A stretch of 55,294 nucleotides of DNA from Zelonia costaricensis. Lineage: Eukaryota > Euglenozoa > Kinetoplastea > Trypanosomatida > Trypanosomatidae. The stretch spans positions 1-55,294 of the forward strand of contig JASAOO010003404.1 of NCBI GenBank assembly GCA_030849075.1, read 5' to 3'. The translations under genes were made by a program, and so were the position numbers. Shown here one piece after another: positions 38,173 to 48,241 of this stretch. Below the pieces are notes generated by a model that saw only the letters and a list, made by a program, of their open reading frames with translations, was not told the origin of the DNA and ran no database searches. The first letter of the stretch is position 1. The number at the start of each line of letters is the position of its first letter.

Positions 38173-40656
38173 ATGACGGAGCGAGTGAAGGTGGTGGTGC
38201 GCGTCCGCCCCTTCATCACCTCCGACCCGGCCGACGCGGAGCTCAACACGATTGTGCTTGACCAGACACATGTCAGCGTCGGCAGCAACCGCGTCTTCAA
38301 GGTGGACCGGGTTTACATGATGGAGGACGACACGGAGCACATCTACGCCGAGTCGGTTTCCCCGCTTGTGGCCCGCTTTCTCGCTGGCTTCAACGCCAGT
38401 GTGCTCGCCTACGGGCAGACGGGCACGGGCAAGACCTTCACGGTGCAGGCGATGCTGCCGCTGCTGCTGAGCGACGTGCTGCAGGAGATGGCGGCGCAGC
38501 AGCCCGGTGCGGCGCAGTCGTCAGCCCCCGCCGCCCCGCTCCTCCACCTCCGCTACGTCGAGGTGTACGGGGAGTCTATACGCGATCTGCTCGACGACGC
38601 GGCGTTGGCGCGGCGCGGCGGCGAGTCGCCTCTGAAGCTCCGGCTCGTGACGACGACGACCGCCGGCACACGGGCCGCGAGCCCTTCCTCGGACGACGAG
38701 GGCGACGCGGCGGCGGCCACGGCGACGACGACAACGGCAGCGACGGGGTGCACGCTGGTCGGGGCAACGGTGATACCGATCTTCACCACGGCGCAGGCGG
38801 CCTCGCACATCGCGCGCGGTGATGCGCGGCGGGCCACGGGGGCGACGAACGTGCACGAGCACTCGAGCCGCAGCCACGCCATACTGACACTGTTTCACCC
38901 GCGTCTGACGTGCCGTCTTGACATTGTCGACCTCGCCGGCTCGGAGCGTGAGAAGAAGACGGGCAACGTGGGCCTGCGCTTCCAGGAGAGCATCGGCATC
39001 AACACGGGACTGCTGGCGCTGGGCAACGTCATTCGCGCACTGAGCCGCATCAGCCGCGCCGCGGCGGCGAGGGAGAGCGCCGTGAAGCCCCGAGCGCCTC
39101 TGCTGCAGCGCGCGGCCCATCCACAGCCGCCAACGCCATCAGCCGCGCCACTGCAGCAGCAGCATGTGCCGTACCGCAGTAGTCGCCTCACGCGCCTCCT
39201 GCAGGACACGCTGGGCGGCAACAGCGCCGCCCTCTTCATCGCGTGCGTCGCGCCCGACACGCACAACCGCGATGAAACGCTGCGCACGCTGCAGTACTGT
39301 TCGCTGGCGCTGCGGGTGCTCAACGAGCCCTTGCAGCAGTACGAGCGGCTGCGGCGTGCGCAGTCACCGCTTGGGCGGCGGCGCGGCAGTCCCCTGTCCG
39401 GCGGCGTGTCGCCGCTCTCGCTGCGCGCAGACAGCGGCGACGCGCAGGCTCGGCATTTCGCGGGGGATGGCGAGGACTTCGAAGGCGCGGACCCCACCGC
39501 ACGCACCGCCTCCGGCGCGGCACTCCAGCTGCGGGAGTGGGCATCCGCCTACGCGGCGCTGCAGCAGCAGTACGACGAACAGGCGGAGCTGCTGGCTGCC
39601 GTGTCGACGGCGCACGCCTCGGCCAAGGAGCGGCTGGCGTTGTGCGAGCGGGAGCTGCGCAAGGACGAGGGCGTCTTCACGCAGCAGATCCGCCAAGTGC
39701 AGCAGCTCGTCGCTGAGAATCAGAAGCTCCGCCGCCGCCTCGCCAAGGCAACGCTGCCCACCGCCTCCGCCACCGCCACGCACGCTGCCTCGCCCCCACT
39801 GCATCGACACAGGCGCGCGTCGACGCTCAGCGATGACGACACGAATGCGCTGCGTGACGTGCTGCTGGCGCGTACGAGGGCAGCGCTGGACGGTGCGACG
39901 GGTGCCGGGGGAGGCGCAGCAGCCTTGGACCACACATACTCCAAGACGTCTGCGCCGGGCGCTGCTCGTCCGCCGCTCTCGACCCATTCCCCGCCCCGCC
40001 CGCCCACCGCGATGGGTGGCGCGGACTCTGCGCCGTACGTGCCCCTCGAGGACCTGCACGATGGCGCATCCCTGCGGGCCGGCGTGCGAGCTCGTGCGGC
40101 GGGCAGCGAAGGAGGGGGCGGCGGCGACGGCACTTCACCGACGGCCGCGCTGCTTCACGGGTACGCAGCAGCGGGTGCGGCGCATCAGCTCGGTGGCGCT
40201 GATGGTGCGGGTGGCCGCGCTGCATCGACGGCGACGCAGGAGCCGGTGCAGTCCTTCATCCGTCACATTCTGGGCCTCCACGGCATCCAGGCCGACCTCA
40301 ACTCCGCGGCTGCCGCACGCAGCGGTGCCGGTGGCGGTGGCAGCGTTGGCACCGCTGGCATCTCGCTGCAGTCCTCCATTCTGAAGTCGGCAGCGACGAG
40401 TGCTGCAGCGGGGCGCACGGCGGCGTCACCGCAGGACGCGGCAGCGCCGCTGTTGCCAATGCCGTCCCCGGATGCGGAGGCGGCGGCGTCCCCGATGCTG
40501 ACGCTGGCCGCGGAGCTGCTGCGCTACCAGGGCACCAACGCGGAGCTGCGCAATCACGTGCAACTGCTGCAGGCGGAGCTGGACGGCAAGGCGCGCACCG
40601 AGGCACTGCTGCGTCTAGAGTTGCAAGAGATGAAGGAGCTTTACGGCACCGCGTGA
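38173..40656 (+). CDS. Kinesin with N-terminal motor domain
   Basis: This 827-residue microtubule motor has an N-terminal catalytic domain of about 390 residues. It begins VKVVVRVRPF, with P-loop GQTGTGKT at 81-88, switch I NVHEHSSRSH at about 226-235 and switch II DLAGSE at 253-258. The relay and alpha-4 region (NTGLLALGNVIRALS) and YRSSRLTRLLQDTLGGNS are also present, so ATPase residues are complete. Two insertions stand out: an Ala/Thr-rich one at about 157-195, and a basic/Pro-rich one at about 296-332 in loop 12, which contacts microtubules in other kinesins. A coiled coil follows at about 455-525, a long low-complexity linker, and a second coiled coil at about 775-825. The subfamily is unclear. 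The motor has kinesin-4-like features, but the short tail is unlike KIF4. The next gene encodes an axonemal coiled-coil protein. Confidence 0.95.
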   Translation: MTERVKVVVRVRPFITSDPADAELNTIVLDQTHVSVGSNRVFKVDRVYMMEDDTEHIYAESVSPLVARFLAGFNASVLAYGQTGTGKTFTVQAMLPLLLSDVLQEMAAQQPGAAQSSAPAAPLLHLRYVEVYGESIRDLLDDAALARRGGESPLKLRLVTTTTAGTRAASPSSDDEGDAAAATATTTTAATGCTLVGATVIPIFTTAQAASHIARGDARRATGATNVHEHSSRSHAILTLFHPRLTCRLDIVDLAGSEREKKTGNVGLRFQESIGINTGLLALGNVIRALSRISRAAAARESAVKPRAPLLQRAAHPQPPTPSAAPLQQQHVPYRSSRLTRLLQDTLGGNSAALFIACVAPDTHNRDETLRTLQYCSLALRVLNEPLQQYERLRRAQSPLGRRRGSPLSGGVSPLSLRADSGDAQARHFAGDGEDFEGADPTARTASGAALQLREWASAYAALQQQYDEQAELLAAVSTAHASAKERLALCERELRKDEGVFTQQIRQVQQLVAENQKLRRRLAKATLPTASATATHAASPPLHRHRRASTLSDDDTNALRDVLLARTRAALDGATGAGGGAAALDHTYSKTSAPGAARPPLSTHSPPRPPTAMGGADSAPYVPLEDLHDGASLRAGVRARAAGSEGGGGGDGTSPTAALLHGYAAAGAAHQLGGADGAGGRAASTATQEPVQSFIRHILGLHGIQADLNSAAAARSGAGGGGSVGTAGISLQSSILKSAATSAAAGRTAASPQDAAAPLLPMPSPDAEAAASPMLTLAAELLRYQGTNAELRNHVQLLQAELDGKARTEALLRLELQEMKELYGTA

Positions 40657-41430
40657 TGGGGGGGAGGAGGGAGGAGTGGGCAGATGGCGGACACGGTACG
40701 TGGAAGGACGGCGCCTCGTGCAGGGACGTGTGCCGTGGCGTGCGTCGGTGCATGGAAGAAGACCTCTTCTTCTTGTTAGTGTTCTGCGTTTCGCGGTTCT
40801 CATGCGTCGTCCTGCCTCTGCTACGATAGACAAGTGCGAATGCCGCCATGACAACTTTCAACTGGAGCGTGAAGCGCACGACTTATCAACGCCGATGCAG
40901 GCGATACACACGACAGCAGACACACGCAGCTCGGCGGCGGCGTTGTTGTTGCTGGTGCTCCCCGTGGTGACTCTCGTGCATGCGATGCGGCTCGTAGGTC
41001 GCGCCGTCCCTCGCACACTCGCGGGTCGACCTCCTCCGTGGCCGGCGCACTCTACTTATCACCTGCTCTCTCCCTCAATCGCGCAATCCTCCTCGGCACA
41101 CCTTCCTCCTTTTCACACCTCCCCACGCAGCGCTCGTAAACGACAGTGCCGCGCTCTGCCGCTACGCAGACCCAACCTAGAAACACGCACAAGCCACTTG
41201 ACTGCAGAGAGGTGCTGCGCGTGTGCGTGTGCGTGTGTGCGTGTGTGTCTGTGCGGGACGTACGTGGGCCCCTCCGTGTCCACGCGGCTCCCCTGTCAGC
41301 AGTTCCATAGACTCCACTCGTCAAGGGCGTCACTCCCAACGTGCCCCAGCCCCATCGACACACCCACGCGGCGGGCACAACCCCGCTGCCTGCGCCTTCT
41401 CACTCGCACTCATCCTGCGTCCGGTGCGGC
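40657..41430. other. Intergenic spacer
   Basis: G-runs at 40658-40680 come directly after the kinesin stop. A GT-rich run is at about 41219-41250. No gene was recognised. The longest open frame is low-complexity and starts far from any acceptor tract. Confidence 0.55.
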
Positions 41431-43740
41431 ATGAAGCCCGCCACCTCAACTCGCGCCCCGCGGCCCCCCGTGGCGCGCACCGACCCCAACCGCACCGTGC
41501 CGAACAGCGGCGGTGCAGCACCCACGGGGGCGGCGACGTCGAACGGCGCTGCCGATGCCGCGGCCCCGTCCGCAGCGGTGGTGTCCGAGACGCAGCTCCG
41601 GCGCCGGCTCGCACAGGTGGAGATGCGCCTGCGTGACATGGACGAGGAGGCCAAGCGGGCGCGCGTCCTACACGAGCAGGAGCTCGCGAAGGTGGAGCGC
41701 GAGAACGTGCGACTGCGCGAGCAGCTCGAGCGGCTGCGCATGGGCGAGTGCATGTCGCCGGCAGAGGCGCATGCCCTCGTGACGCACCTCCAGCACCAGC
41801 AGACCGCCGGGGCCCCGGCAGGGCGTGCCGAGTCGAAGCTGCTGAGCTCCACCGGCCTCAAGTACCAAAGCGCCAAGGCAGAGGTGGAGGAGCGGCGGCG
41901 GGAGTGTGTACAGGCCGAGCAGCAGCTCGCCACGGCCCGGGCCCGCGTCGTTGAACTGCGCGGGGCTCGCCGGGAGGTCAAGCGCCGCAGCCGCGCCTTC
42001 GAGATGCCGGCCGCGCTGCGGGCGGCGACGGCGGACACGTACCGGGCTCACATCCACGACCAGCTGCGTGGCTTGGAGGAGCAGGTGGGGAGGGAGCAGG
42101 AGCGGTTCAGCGACATGGCCAACACGGCGAAGCAGGTGCGGCTGTCTATTGACGCGCTGCTCATCAACCAGACGGGCAACGAGAAGCTCTACCGCGAGCG
42201 CTACGATGCGCTGCTGGCGAAGCGGCGCGAGATGGCGTACCTCATGGAGGTGTGCAACCTGCTCTGCGAGGAGCGCCAGGCGGTGGTGGCGGAGCTGCAG
42301 CACATGAAGCTGAACATGGCGGAGGAGAACCACCAGTACGAGGCCGCCTTCGAGGAGCTCAGCGGCGTGCTCGACGAGAACGCCAAGGCGCAGGGCGCCA
42401 ACCGCACGAAGCTGGAGGAGCTGCGCCGCCTCATCGCGCAAACACGCGGCGAGCGCGAGGCACTGGAGGGGGACAACGCCGCTGCGAAGGCGGAGATCGA
42501 CCGGCAGCGCCGCCGCACCACCGCGAGGCGCACGCGCGACGACTCGAGTGTGACGGGCAGCAGCGCCTACAACGACGAGAGCGGCGCGACCGACGTCCGC
42601 GTCGACGAGAGCGGGGAGCAGAGCCGCCCGGCGAGTGGGGAGTCGGCGGACGGCAATCAGCAGCAGATCCGCGTGCTGGACGACTACTACCACCGCCTCA
42701 CCAGGATCGTCCAGAGCGACTCCATCGAGGACGTCATCGGCTTCATGGACGCAGCGGCGGACGAGCGGTACAAGTCATTCGATGAGATGAACGCCATCAA
42801 GCGCGACATGGCCACGCTGGAGGCGGAGCGGGCCGCCCTCGAGGTGGAGCTCAGCGGCGGCATTTCGGCCACGGCGGCCGCCGCCCGTGCGGCCTCGCAC
42901 GTATCCGCGGCTGCGAGCGTCACGGGCGGGGGAGACGCGACGCCGCGGGACGGCGCCGGCGGGGCGGCGCTGCCGCTGACGTCGACCTCCGCGCTCGCCG
43001 CCCTCGCCGGGGCCCACACCCTGGAGGCCCTCGCGGCGGTGACAGCGTCTGTCGCGAAGGGCGGTGCGGGCTCGGTCGTGCCCGGTGCTGCGGTGTGTCA
43101 GGAGCGCTCGGCCCGCATGGCCGGCCTGCTGGACGACCTCGGCTGCACGCGCGACCGCGTCATCGAGGAAGAGGAGTCGCAGGAGGCCGGCGCGGCGGTG
43201 CTGGCGCAGGTGGTGGCGCAGGTGCGCGAGGCCTTCTGCGGCCTGGGCTGCAGCGTGGACGAGCTGCGCGCCATTACGGGCCTGTCAGGGGTTCAGCTGA
43301 GCACCCTGCTGCCATGCCTCGCTCTGGTTGAGCAGCGCACGTCCGAGTACCTGCTGGCCTTCGCGCGCGAGCAGCAGCGTCAGCAGCACCGCCTGCAGCA
43401 GCAGCAGCTCTTCCTGCAGGCGTCGGGTGAGTGGAGCGAGGCCCACGCCAACGCGGCGGCCGCGGCGTCGGCAGCGTCGGCCACCTCGCGCAACGCGGCG
43501 CGCGCCATCTTGCGGCGGCCGGACCTCCTTCCTCGCGTGGCGCACGGCGCTGTGTCGGCGGTCATCACTCGACAGACGCTGCCACGCACTACCGACATGG
43601 CAACGGTCGCATCAGCGCTCTGCATAGACAGCGGGGCCGGCGCGACGACGACGGTGGAGGACCTCGTGGAGGAACGGCCGCTGTCGGAGGCGGAGATGAA
43701 GCAGATCGTGGAGGCCAAGCGTGCCCTGGCGCGTGCGTGA
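41431..43740 (+). CDS. Outer dynein arm docking complex coiled-coil protein (ODAD1/CCDC63-like)
   Basis: This 769-residue protein is dominated by coiled coil from about residue 50 to 370. The stretch from about 195 to 350 follows the ODAD1 (CCDC114)/CCDC63/DC2 pattern. A basic segment (REVKRRSRAFEMP) is followed by YRAHIHDQLRGLEEQVGREQ. Next comes RLSIDALLINQTGNEKLYRERYDALLAKRREM, and then a Glu/Gln-rich heptad region. These proteins anchor outer dynein arms to axonemal doublets. A central linker (about 365-430) is polar and acidic. A second helical part (440-680) includes an Ala-rich linker and SVDELRAITGLSGVQL. The ATG at 41431 is the first in frame. The upstream GTG-initiated extension encodes Pro/His leader. 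A flagellar role fits a motile trypanosomatid. The paralogue assignment is moderate. Confidence 0.8.
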   Translation: MKPATSTRAPRPPVARTDPNRTVPNSGGAAPTGAATSNGAADAAAPSAAVVSETQLRRRLAQVEMRLRDMDEEAKRARVLHEQELAKVERENVRLREQLERLRMGECMSPAEAHALVTHLQHQQTAGAPAGRAESKLLSSTGLKYQSAKAEVEERRRECVQAEQQLATARARVVELRGARREVKRRSRAFEMPAALRAATADTYRAHIHDQLRGLEEQVGREQERFSDMANTAKQVRLSIDALLINQTGNEKLYRERYDALLAKRREMAYLMEVCNLLCEERQAVVAELQHMKLNMAEENHQYEAAFEELSGVLDENAKAQGANRTKLEELRRLIAQTRGEREALEGDNAAAKAEIDRQRRRTTARRTRDDSSVTGSSAYNDESGATDVRVDESGEQSRPASGESADGNQQQIRVLDDYYHRLTRIVQSDSIEDVIGFMDAAADERYKSFDEMNAIKRDMATLEAERAALEVELSGGISATAAAARAASHVSAAASVTGGGDATPRDGAGGAALPLTSTSALAALAGAHTLEALAAVTASVAKGGAGSVVPGAAVCQERSARMAGLLDDLGCTRDRVIEEEESQEAGAAVLAQVVAQVREAFCGLGCSVDELRAITGLSGVQLSTLLPCLALVEQRTSEYLLAFAREQQRQQHRLQQQQLFLQASGEWSEAHANAAAAASAASATSRNAARAILRRPDLLPRVAHGAVSAVITRQTLPRTTDMATVASALCIDSGAGATTTVEDLVEERPLSEAEMKQIVEAKRALARA

Positions 43741-44812
43741 GCAGAAGAGCCCCGTCGGACCCACTCTCGTTTCCCTCCAACCTTCCACACACGCCTTAGA
43801 CACGTGCGCGGGGGGGGGGGCGCTGTTAGCCTGATGTGTGAGTTAGAGCTCGATGAACGAGTCGAGCATCATCGGTGCCGGTCGCTTCCCCCCCCCTCGC
43901 GTTGCGGTGACGGAGAGCGTCTGCGTGCCTGCGCAAGCCCCCCCCCCCTCCCGCTGCCCTCTTCCCTTCTTCTTCGCGGTGTTTCTCTTTTTAGAATGGC
44001 CGCTGTGAGCCCCGCGCACGCGCCGGTGCGCAGATGTCGTCGTAGCACCAATCGGTGGTGAGGTGCATCAAGGCCGCTGCGCCGCCGCACAGCGGGAGCC
44101 GGCAGCGAGTGCGCGGTGTCGACAAGCCCGAGTGCTCGCGCTGTTGCTCTTGACTGGCTCACGGTAGACACGCCTGCAGCACCCGGAGACCCCGGCGCTG
44201 TTCCCAGGTCGCCTTTGTTTAGACCTTCCCCCGCGCGGGCCCGTTGAAATCGCACGATCGACGCATCCACGTGACGGAAAGCTGCAGCCTTGCCAGATGA
44301 GCTGGACTCTTCGCGGCGCCACGCGTTTGCCTGTCAACATGGCCGTAAACCTTGTGCCGCGCCTCGCCCAGCTGTGCGAGCGCTTGCGACGCCAACGCCA
44401 ATCGTGCGACAGCCCCAGCTGCATGTCCTCTTGAGGGGGGGGGGACGCTGCACAACGCGAGCTCCGCCGGCGCCACGCACTCCCCTCTTATCCGCATGAG
44501 AGCGCCTGTCCACTAACCCTCGTCCTCCCCTCCGCCGCCCCTCTCTCCTCTCTCGCCCGCAACACAACTTCCTGTCTGCCGGGCTCGCATCGCCACACCA
44601 CGCCTGCCTTGTCGACCCGCCCCGCCCCCCCCCCCCTCACCGCGTGCCATCCGTTGCAGTTGCCTCGCTCTACCCCCCCTCCCCCCCTCCTCAGCACTTC
44701 CCCACACTCCACCGCTCCGTGTATACCTCCCGCACCCCTCCGCCGTCCTTCCGCAGCCTCATCGCCCCCCTCCCTCCTCCTTCATCTCTCTCTCTCACCA
44801 AAAAACTCAGTC
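43741..44812. other. 1.1 kb intergenic spacer
   Basis: G-run at 43810-43820, C-runs at 43889-43897 and 43939-43948, and a G-run at 44433-44442. From 44520 onward it becomes a very long C/T-rich leader leading to the PDI gene. The 43990-44420 stretch is less biased, but I found no tRNA cloverleaf or convincing ORF in it. Confidence 0.55.
44757..44810 (+). promoter_or_regulatory. Strong polypyrimidine tract with acceptor AG adjacent to the PDI start
   Basis: An almost pure C/T tract (44757-44797) is followed by the first AG at 44809-44810, two nt before the ATG. If used, the mRNA would carry essentially only the spliced leader as its 5' UTR. AG sites upstream near 44753-44754 are the alternative. 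Confidence 0.45.
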
Positions 44813-45214
44813 ATGTCGCGCATCACCAAGACTTTCGCCGTCCTTCTCGCGGTGGCCCTCCTCCTCTCCTTCGCCAAGGCAGAGCTGGTGGAGCTGAACC
44901 CGGAGAACTTCCACAGCATCGTCAACGACCCGTCCAAGAACGTGTTCGTGATGTTCTACGCGCCGTGGTGCGGGCACTGCAACCACATGAAGCCGGCGTG
45001 GCAGGAGCTGGCGGATAAGTACCCGATCGAGGGCGACACCATCATCGCCCGTATCGACGCGAGCGCCCACCGCGGGATCGGGAAGGAGTACGACGTGAAC
45101 GGCTTCCCGACGCTGAAGCTCTTCACGAAGCGCGACAAGACCGGCGAGAAGCAGTACTCCGGCCCGCGCGAGCTCACCGCCTTCGACGTGTTCATCAAGT
45201 CTAACAAGATGTAG
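44813..45214 (+). CDS. PDI: Small single-domain protein disulfide isomerase
   Basis: This 133-residue protein has an N-terminal signal peptide of about 24 residues (TFAVLLAVALLLSFAKA) and one thioredoxin fold. The active site WCGHC has redox cysteines C53 and C56, and the cis-Pro loop is GFPTLKLF near residue 98. The reaction is formation and isomerisation of disulfides in secretory proteins. It is much shorter than classical four-domain PDI, and it lacks the b, b' and second a domains. It ends in KSNKM with no KDEL-like retention signal, so it may be secreted, recycled by a partner, or held by other means. Small one-domain PDIs are known in Leishmania (from memory). The start at 44813 gives a perfect signal peptide. 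Confidence 0.95.
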   Translation: MSRITKTFAVLLAVALLLSFAKAELVELNPENFHSIVNDPSKNVFVMFYAPWCGHCNHMKPAWQELADKYPIEGDTIIARIDASAHRGIGKEYDVNGFPTLKLFTKRDKTGEKQYSGPRELTAFDVFIKSNKM

Positions 45215-46612
45215 GCGCCGGCACACATGCGCGTGGGCGTGCCTGGGTAGGTCAGTCCCTGTGTGTGTGTGGGGGGGGGGGGCTCGTCTGCCCCTCCCCC
45301 CCCCCTTCCCGGTGGTCCTCGGGAATTATGTGCTTTAGTTTCTCGATTCTCCCTTCTCCCTATTGTTTGCCATCTGTCTCCTCCGTCGTAAGCGCCTTCC
45401 TCCCCCTCCTTTCCCCAGCTCAGCTCCAGCACTGTCCACGGCCCATGTGTGTGTGTGTGTGCTGTGCATGTGTCACGGCGAAGACCGACGGGGTAGTGCG
45501 GCTGGAGGGAGGGGCGGGGCTGTGCTACCGTCCACGCCGTCGTGAGTGGGCCAGGACGTGCGTCTCTCTCCCCCATTCCGTGTCGCCTCCGTGCTTGTAC
45601 CCGCGGCATCGCTCCTCCCTCACTCCCTCTGCGTGCACTGCCTTCTTCTCTTCACGATCGATGCTCCGACGCGGCTCAGCAAGCGCCACGGCTGACTCGG
45701 TCATCCCCCCACCCCCCACTTCATCTCCGGTCCTCCCCTAGCGCCCCCTTCCCCTCCTCGGCTTCCCTTTACTCTCTTGTGACTAGTGCGGCATCAGCAG
45801 CTGCGCATGCGTGTGCGTGTGTGCGTGTCTGTCGGTGAGGACGCCGGCGACGGCGGAGGCTTCGGAGGGCGACACGAGTGCGAGGCGGGAGGGGGGAGAG
45901 GACCCTGCGTAAACGAGAAGATCTAGACGAGAGGAGACGCAGCCGAAGACAACGCCAGCGCACTGGCGTACGTGCCAGTCCCCCCGAGACTGCGGCGCAC
46001 GCGCAGCAGATGCACACGCGCACGCACTCGGAGAAGAGGCGGAGGAGAGGGCTGCAGCGCTGTCGGTCACCGCGCACGTGCGCGCTGGCATGCACATTTC
46101 TGCCCTCTTTTCCCGTCTCCTCGCGTGTGGTGGCGCTCGCGTAAATGTGGGCTGTAGCCACGCGAGCGCGGCACTCCCGCGATGGCGGTCGGCGGTGGAG
46201 AGACGTAACGACACGGCAACCGCTTTACACGTGCGCGTGGATGCGTGCCGTGCGTAGAGCATTCCTGTGTGTGCTGCCTCACGCTGATGTGTCCCTGACC
46301 AGTGTCTCGCACGCCGACCCTGCTTTTCCCTCTTTCCCCGCTTACTTGCACGCCACCCACCCGCCGGCAACACCGCCACGCAGCACCTGAGCACGCATCA
46401 CATAGAACCAAACTCCCGCCATCCTCCTATAGAGGCATCGTACGCATACACACACACATACACGCGAACACACACTCACTTCCATAAGCACGCATACACT
46501 TCCCTGAAGGCCCTTGAGCGTGCAAGACAGGTAGCATCCCAGCAGCAACAACACTACGACAGCCACCTCACTACGCACAGCACACGCCGCTGCCCTTCCC
46601 GTCGAACCCGCG
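45215..46612. other. 1.4 kb intergenic spacer
   Basis: TG and G-runs at 45257-45283, a TG run at about 45447-45463, C/T-rich sequence at 45540-45780, GTGC-rich at 45800-45835, and a (CA)n run at about 46445-46478 upstream of the AlkB-like gene. No gene or RNA was recognised. Several open frames on both strands are compositional. Confidence 0.55.
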
Positions 46613-47701
46613 ATGTGGAAGACTGTAGCAACGAACGGTGGGCGAGGGCGCAAGGGCCCACAGGCAGACGCCACCGCGCCGGTGCCTGACGCCGCCACGG
46701 CGAACACAGCCAACGCAGAGAACGGCACGCGGCGGGACACCACGACGGCGGGCGGCGCCGCACCCACTGCCGCGGTGAAGCTCGATGGCGGCGCGTCGGT
46801 CCCGGGAGGGCCGTGGCAGTCCGCGCTGCTGCGCCGTCGTGTGGCGGCGGGCGCGGCGTTTCAGAACGTGGCGCTGTCGCACGCCGCCGACATCCTGCGC
46901 TCCGAGGCGGCTCGCATGGACGCGCAGCTGCTGGACGACTTCACGTCGATCCTCCGCGGCAACGCCGTGTACATCCACAACTTTATCTCGGACGAGAAGG
47001 ACATGAAGCTGTACGACGCGCTCAAGGCGGAGCTGGTCGCCTCGACCGGGGCGAAGATGACGGGCAGCGGTGGGCTCATCGACTGGAGCAAGCATCAGGT
47101 GTTCGACAACCCCACCGACATCAGCCAGACCTACAACGACATCATCGAGATGCTGGCCGAGTACTTCGACGTCGACGTCTACGCGACGCGGCTGAACTAC
47201 TACCGCGACGGGACGCAGTGGAAGCCGCAGCACCACGACAGCCACGCCTACGGCGGCCGCGCCCTGCGCGAGGACTTCACCGTTGGCCTCACCCTCGGCG
47301 CCACGCGCAGCCTCCTCTTCGTGCACGAGGCGTCGCAGCGGGAGTTCAACTTCCCGCAGACGAACGGCGACTGCTTCGCGTTTACCGGCGAGGTGAACCA
47401 GCTCTTCACGCACGGCGTGCCGCGGGTGCACACGCCGACGGCGGACCGCTTCAGCATCATCGCGTGGGGGCGGCGGCGCACGCTGAACGAGCGCAACGGC
47501 GGTGTGCCGGGCGGGGCCACGGCGCAGCTCAAGGGCCGCCACATCAACACGATGGAGGATGCCATTGAAGTAGCGAAGCAGCTCGTCGCCGCCCAGCCCA
47601 GTGGCAGCGCGAACAAGGCAGCGCCGCCCGGAGAGGACGCCGACGCCGCCAAGCCGTCCGCCCCACCACCAGCCAAGCGCAAGAAGAACCGGCTCCAGTA
47701 G
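46613..47701 (+). CDS. AlkB-like 2-oxoglutarate/Fe(II) dioxygenase
   Basis: This 362-residue protein carries a complete 2OG-Fe(II) oxygenase core. RLNYYRDG leads to the HxD iron ligands H207 and D209 (in WKPQHHDSHAYG). The distal His is H267 (FTHGVPRVH) and the 2OG-binding Arg is probably R279 (ADRFSIIAWGRRR). The strand preceding the HxD motif and the RSLLFVHE segment are typical of AlkB-family demethylases acting on alkylated nucleic acids or proteins. The substrate cannot be inferred. The N-terminal 70 residues are low complexity. The C-terminus is basic (PPAKRKKNR), which could be a nuclear localisation signal. It is not a J-base enzyme by eye, since the motif context differs from JBP. 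The start is the first ATG, after the CA-rich leader. Confidence 0.88.
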   Translation: MWKTVATNGGRGRKGPQADATAPVPDAATANTANAENGTRRDTTTAGGAAPTAAVKLDGGASVPGGPWQSALLRRRVAAGAAFQNVALSHAADILRSEAARMDAQLLDDFTSILRGNAVYIHNFISDEKDMKLYDALKAELVASTGAKMTGSGGLIDWSKHQVFDNPTDISQTYNDIIEMLAEYFDVDVYATRLNYYRDGTQWKPQHHDSHAYGGRALREDFTVGLTLGATRSLLFVHEASQREFNFPQTNGDCFAFTGEVNQLFTHGVPRVHTPTADRFSIIAWGRRRTLNERNGGVPGGATAQLKGRHINTMEDAIEVAKQLVAAQPSGSANKAAPPGEDADAAKPSAPPPAKRKKNRLQ

Positions 47702-48241
47702 TCAGCGGGGGGGAGGGGGCCGCGCGCTGTCAAGCCCTTGGACCGGCCACCTCACTCTCTTGCTCCCCGCCGATTTGTGTTGCGTACATCTGTGCTCCAC
47801 ACGCACCTTCTTCTTCTCTCCCCGCCCTCCCGTGATGGTGCGCCACGCGAGTGTGGGGGCCACCAGGGGAAACTCGTAGCGCCTCCCTGCCTCTGTGAAC
47901 GAGCCCACCAAAAAAAAGCGCCCCACACCAGCGCCCGCCGCACGTCACGCGCATGGCCTTCCTTGTGGCGCCGAGTGACGCCGTTGCCTGAGGATGCGGT
48001 GCACTCGAGGGGGGGGGGTGCCCAGCGCTGTGCACGCATCTTCGCCTCGCCTTGTGCGCTCTACTGTTCTGCCCCCCCCGCCCTCCCCCTGTTGCGCGCG
48101 TCCTCGCATCACACACGGCAGGTCCAGCCACACACTCACGTGCACACTCGCTCCACCGCGTCAACGCCACCACCGCGCAGTCTCCCCGCCCCCTCCGCCC
48201 ACCTCCTCTCCCTTCTCTTTCAGCGCACATCCCTCTTCACC
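47702..48241. other. Intergenic spacer between AlkB-like and first DERA gene
   Basis: G-runs at 47707-47719 follow the stop. A short A-run is at 47911-47917 and a G-run at 48011-48018. C/T-rich sequence at 48180-48220 ends with the acceptor AG at 48222-48223. No gene was seen. Confidence 0.6.
48182..48223 (+). promoter_or_regulatory. Polypyrimidine tract and acceptor for the first DERA gene
   Basis: A C/T tract ends in CAG with AG at 48222-48223, 18 nt before the ATG. This is a typical spliced-leader acceptor layout. Confidence 0.5.

Noticed and set aside
43990..44420. Possible tRNA or small RNA in the spacer before PDI, because the base composition looks less repetitive
   Set aside because: No A-box/B-box pair, cloverleaf or terminal T-run could be found by eye.
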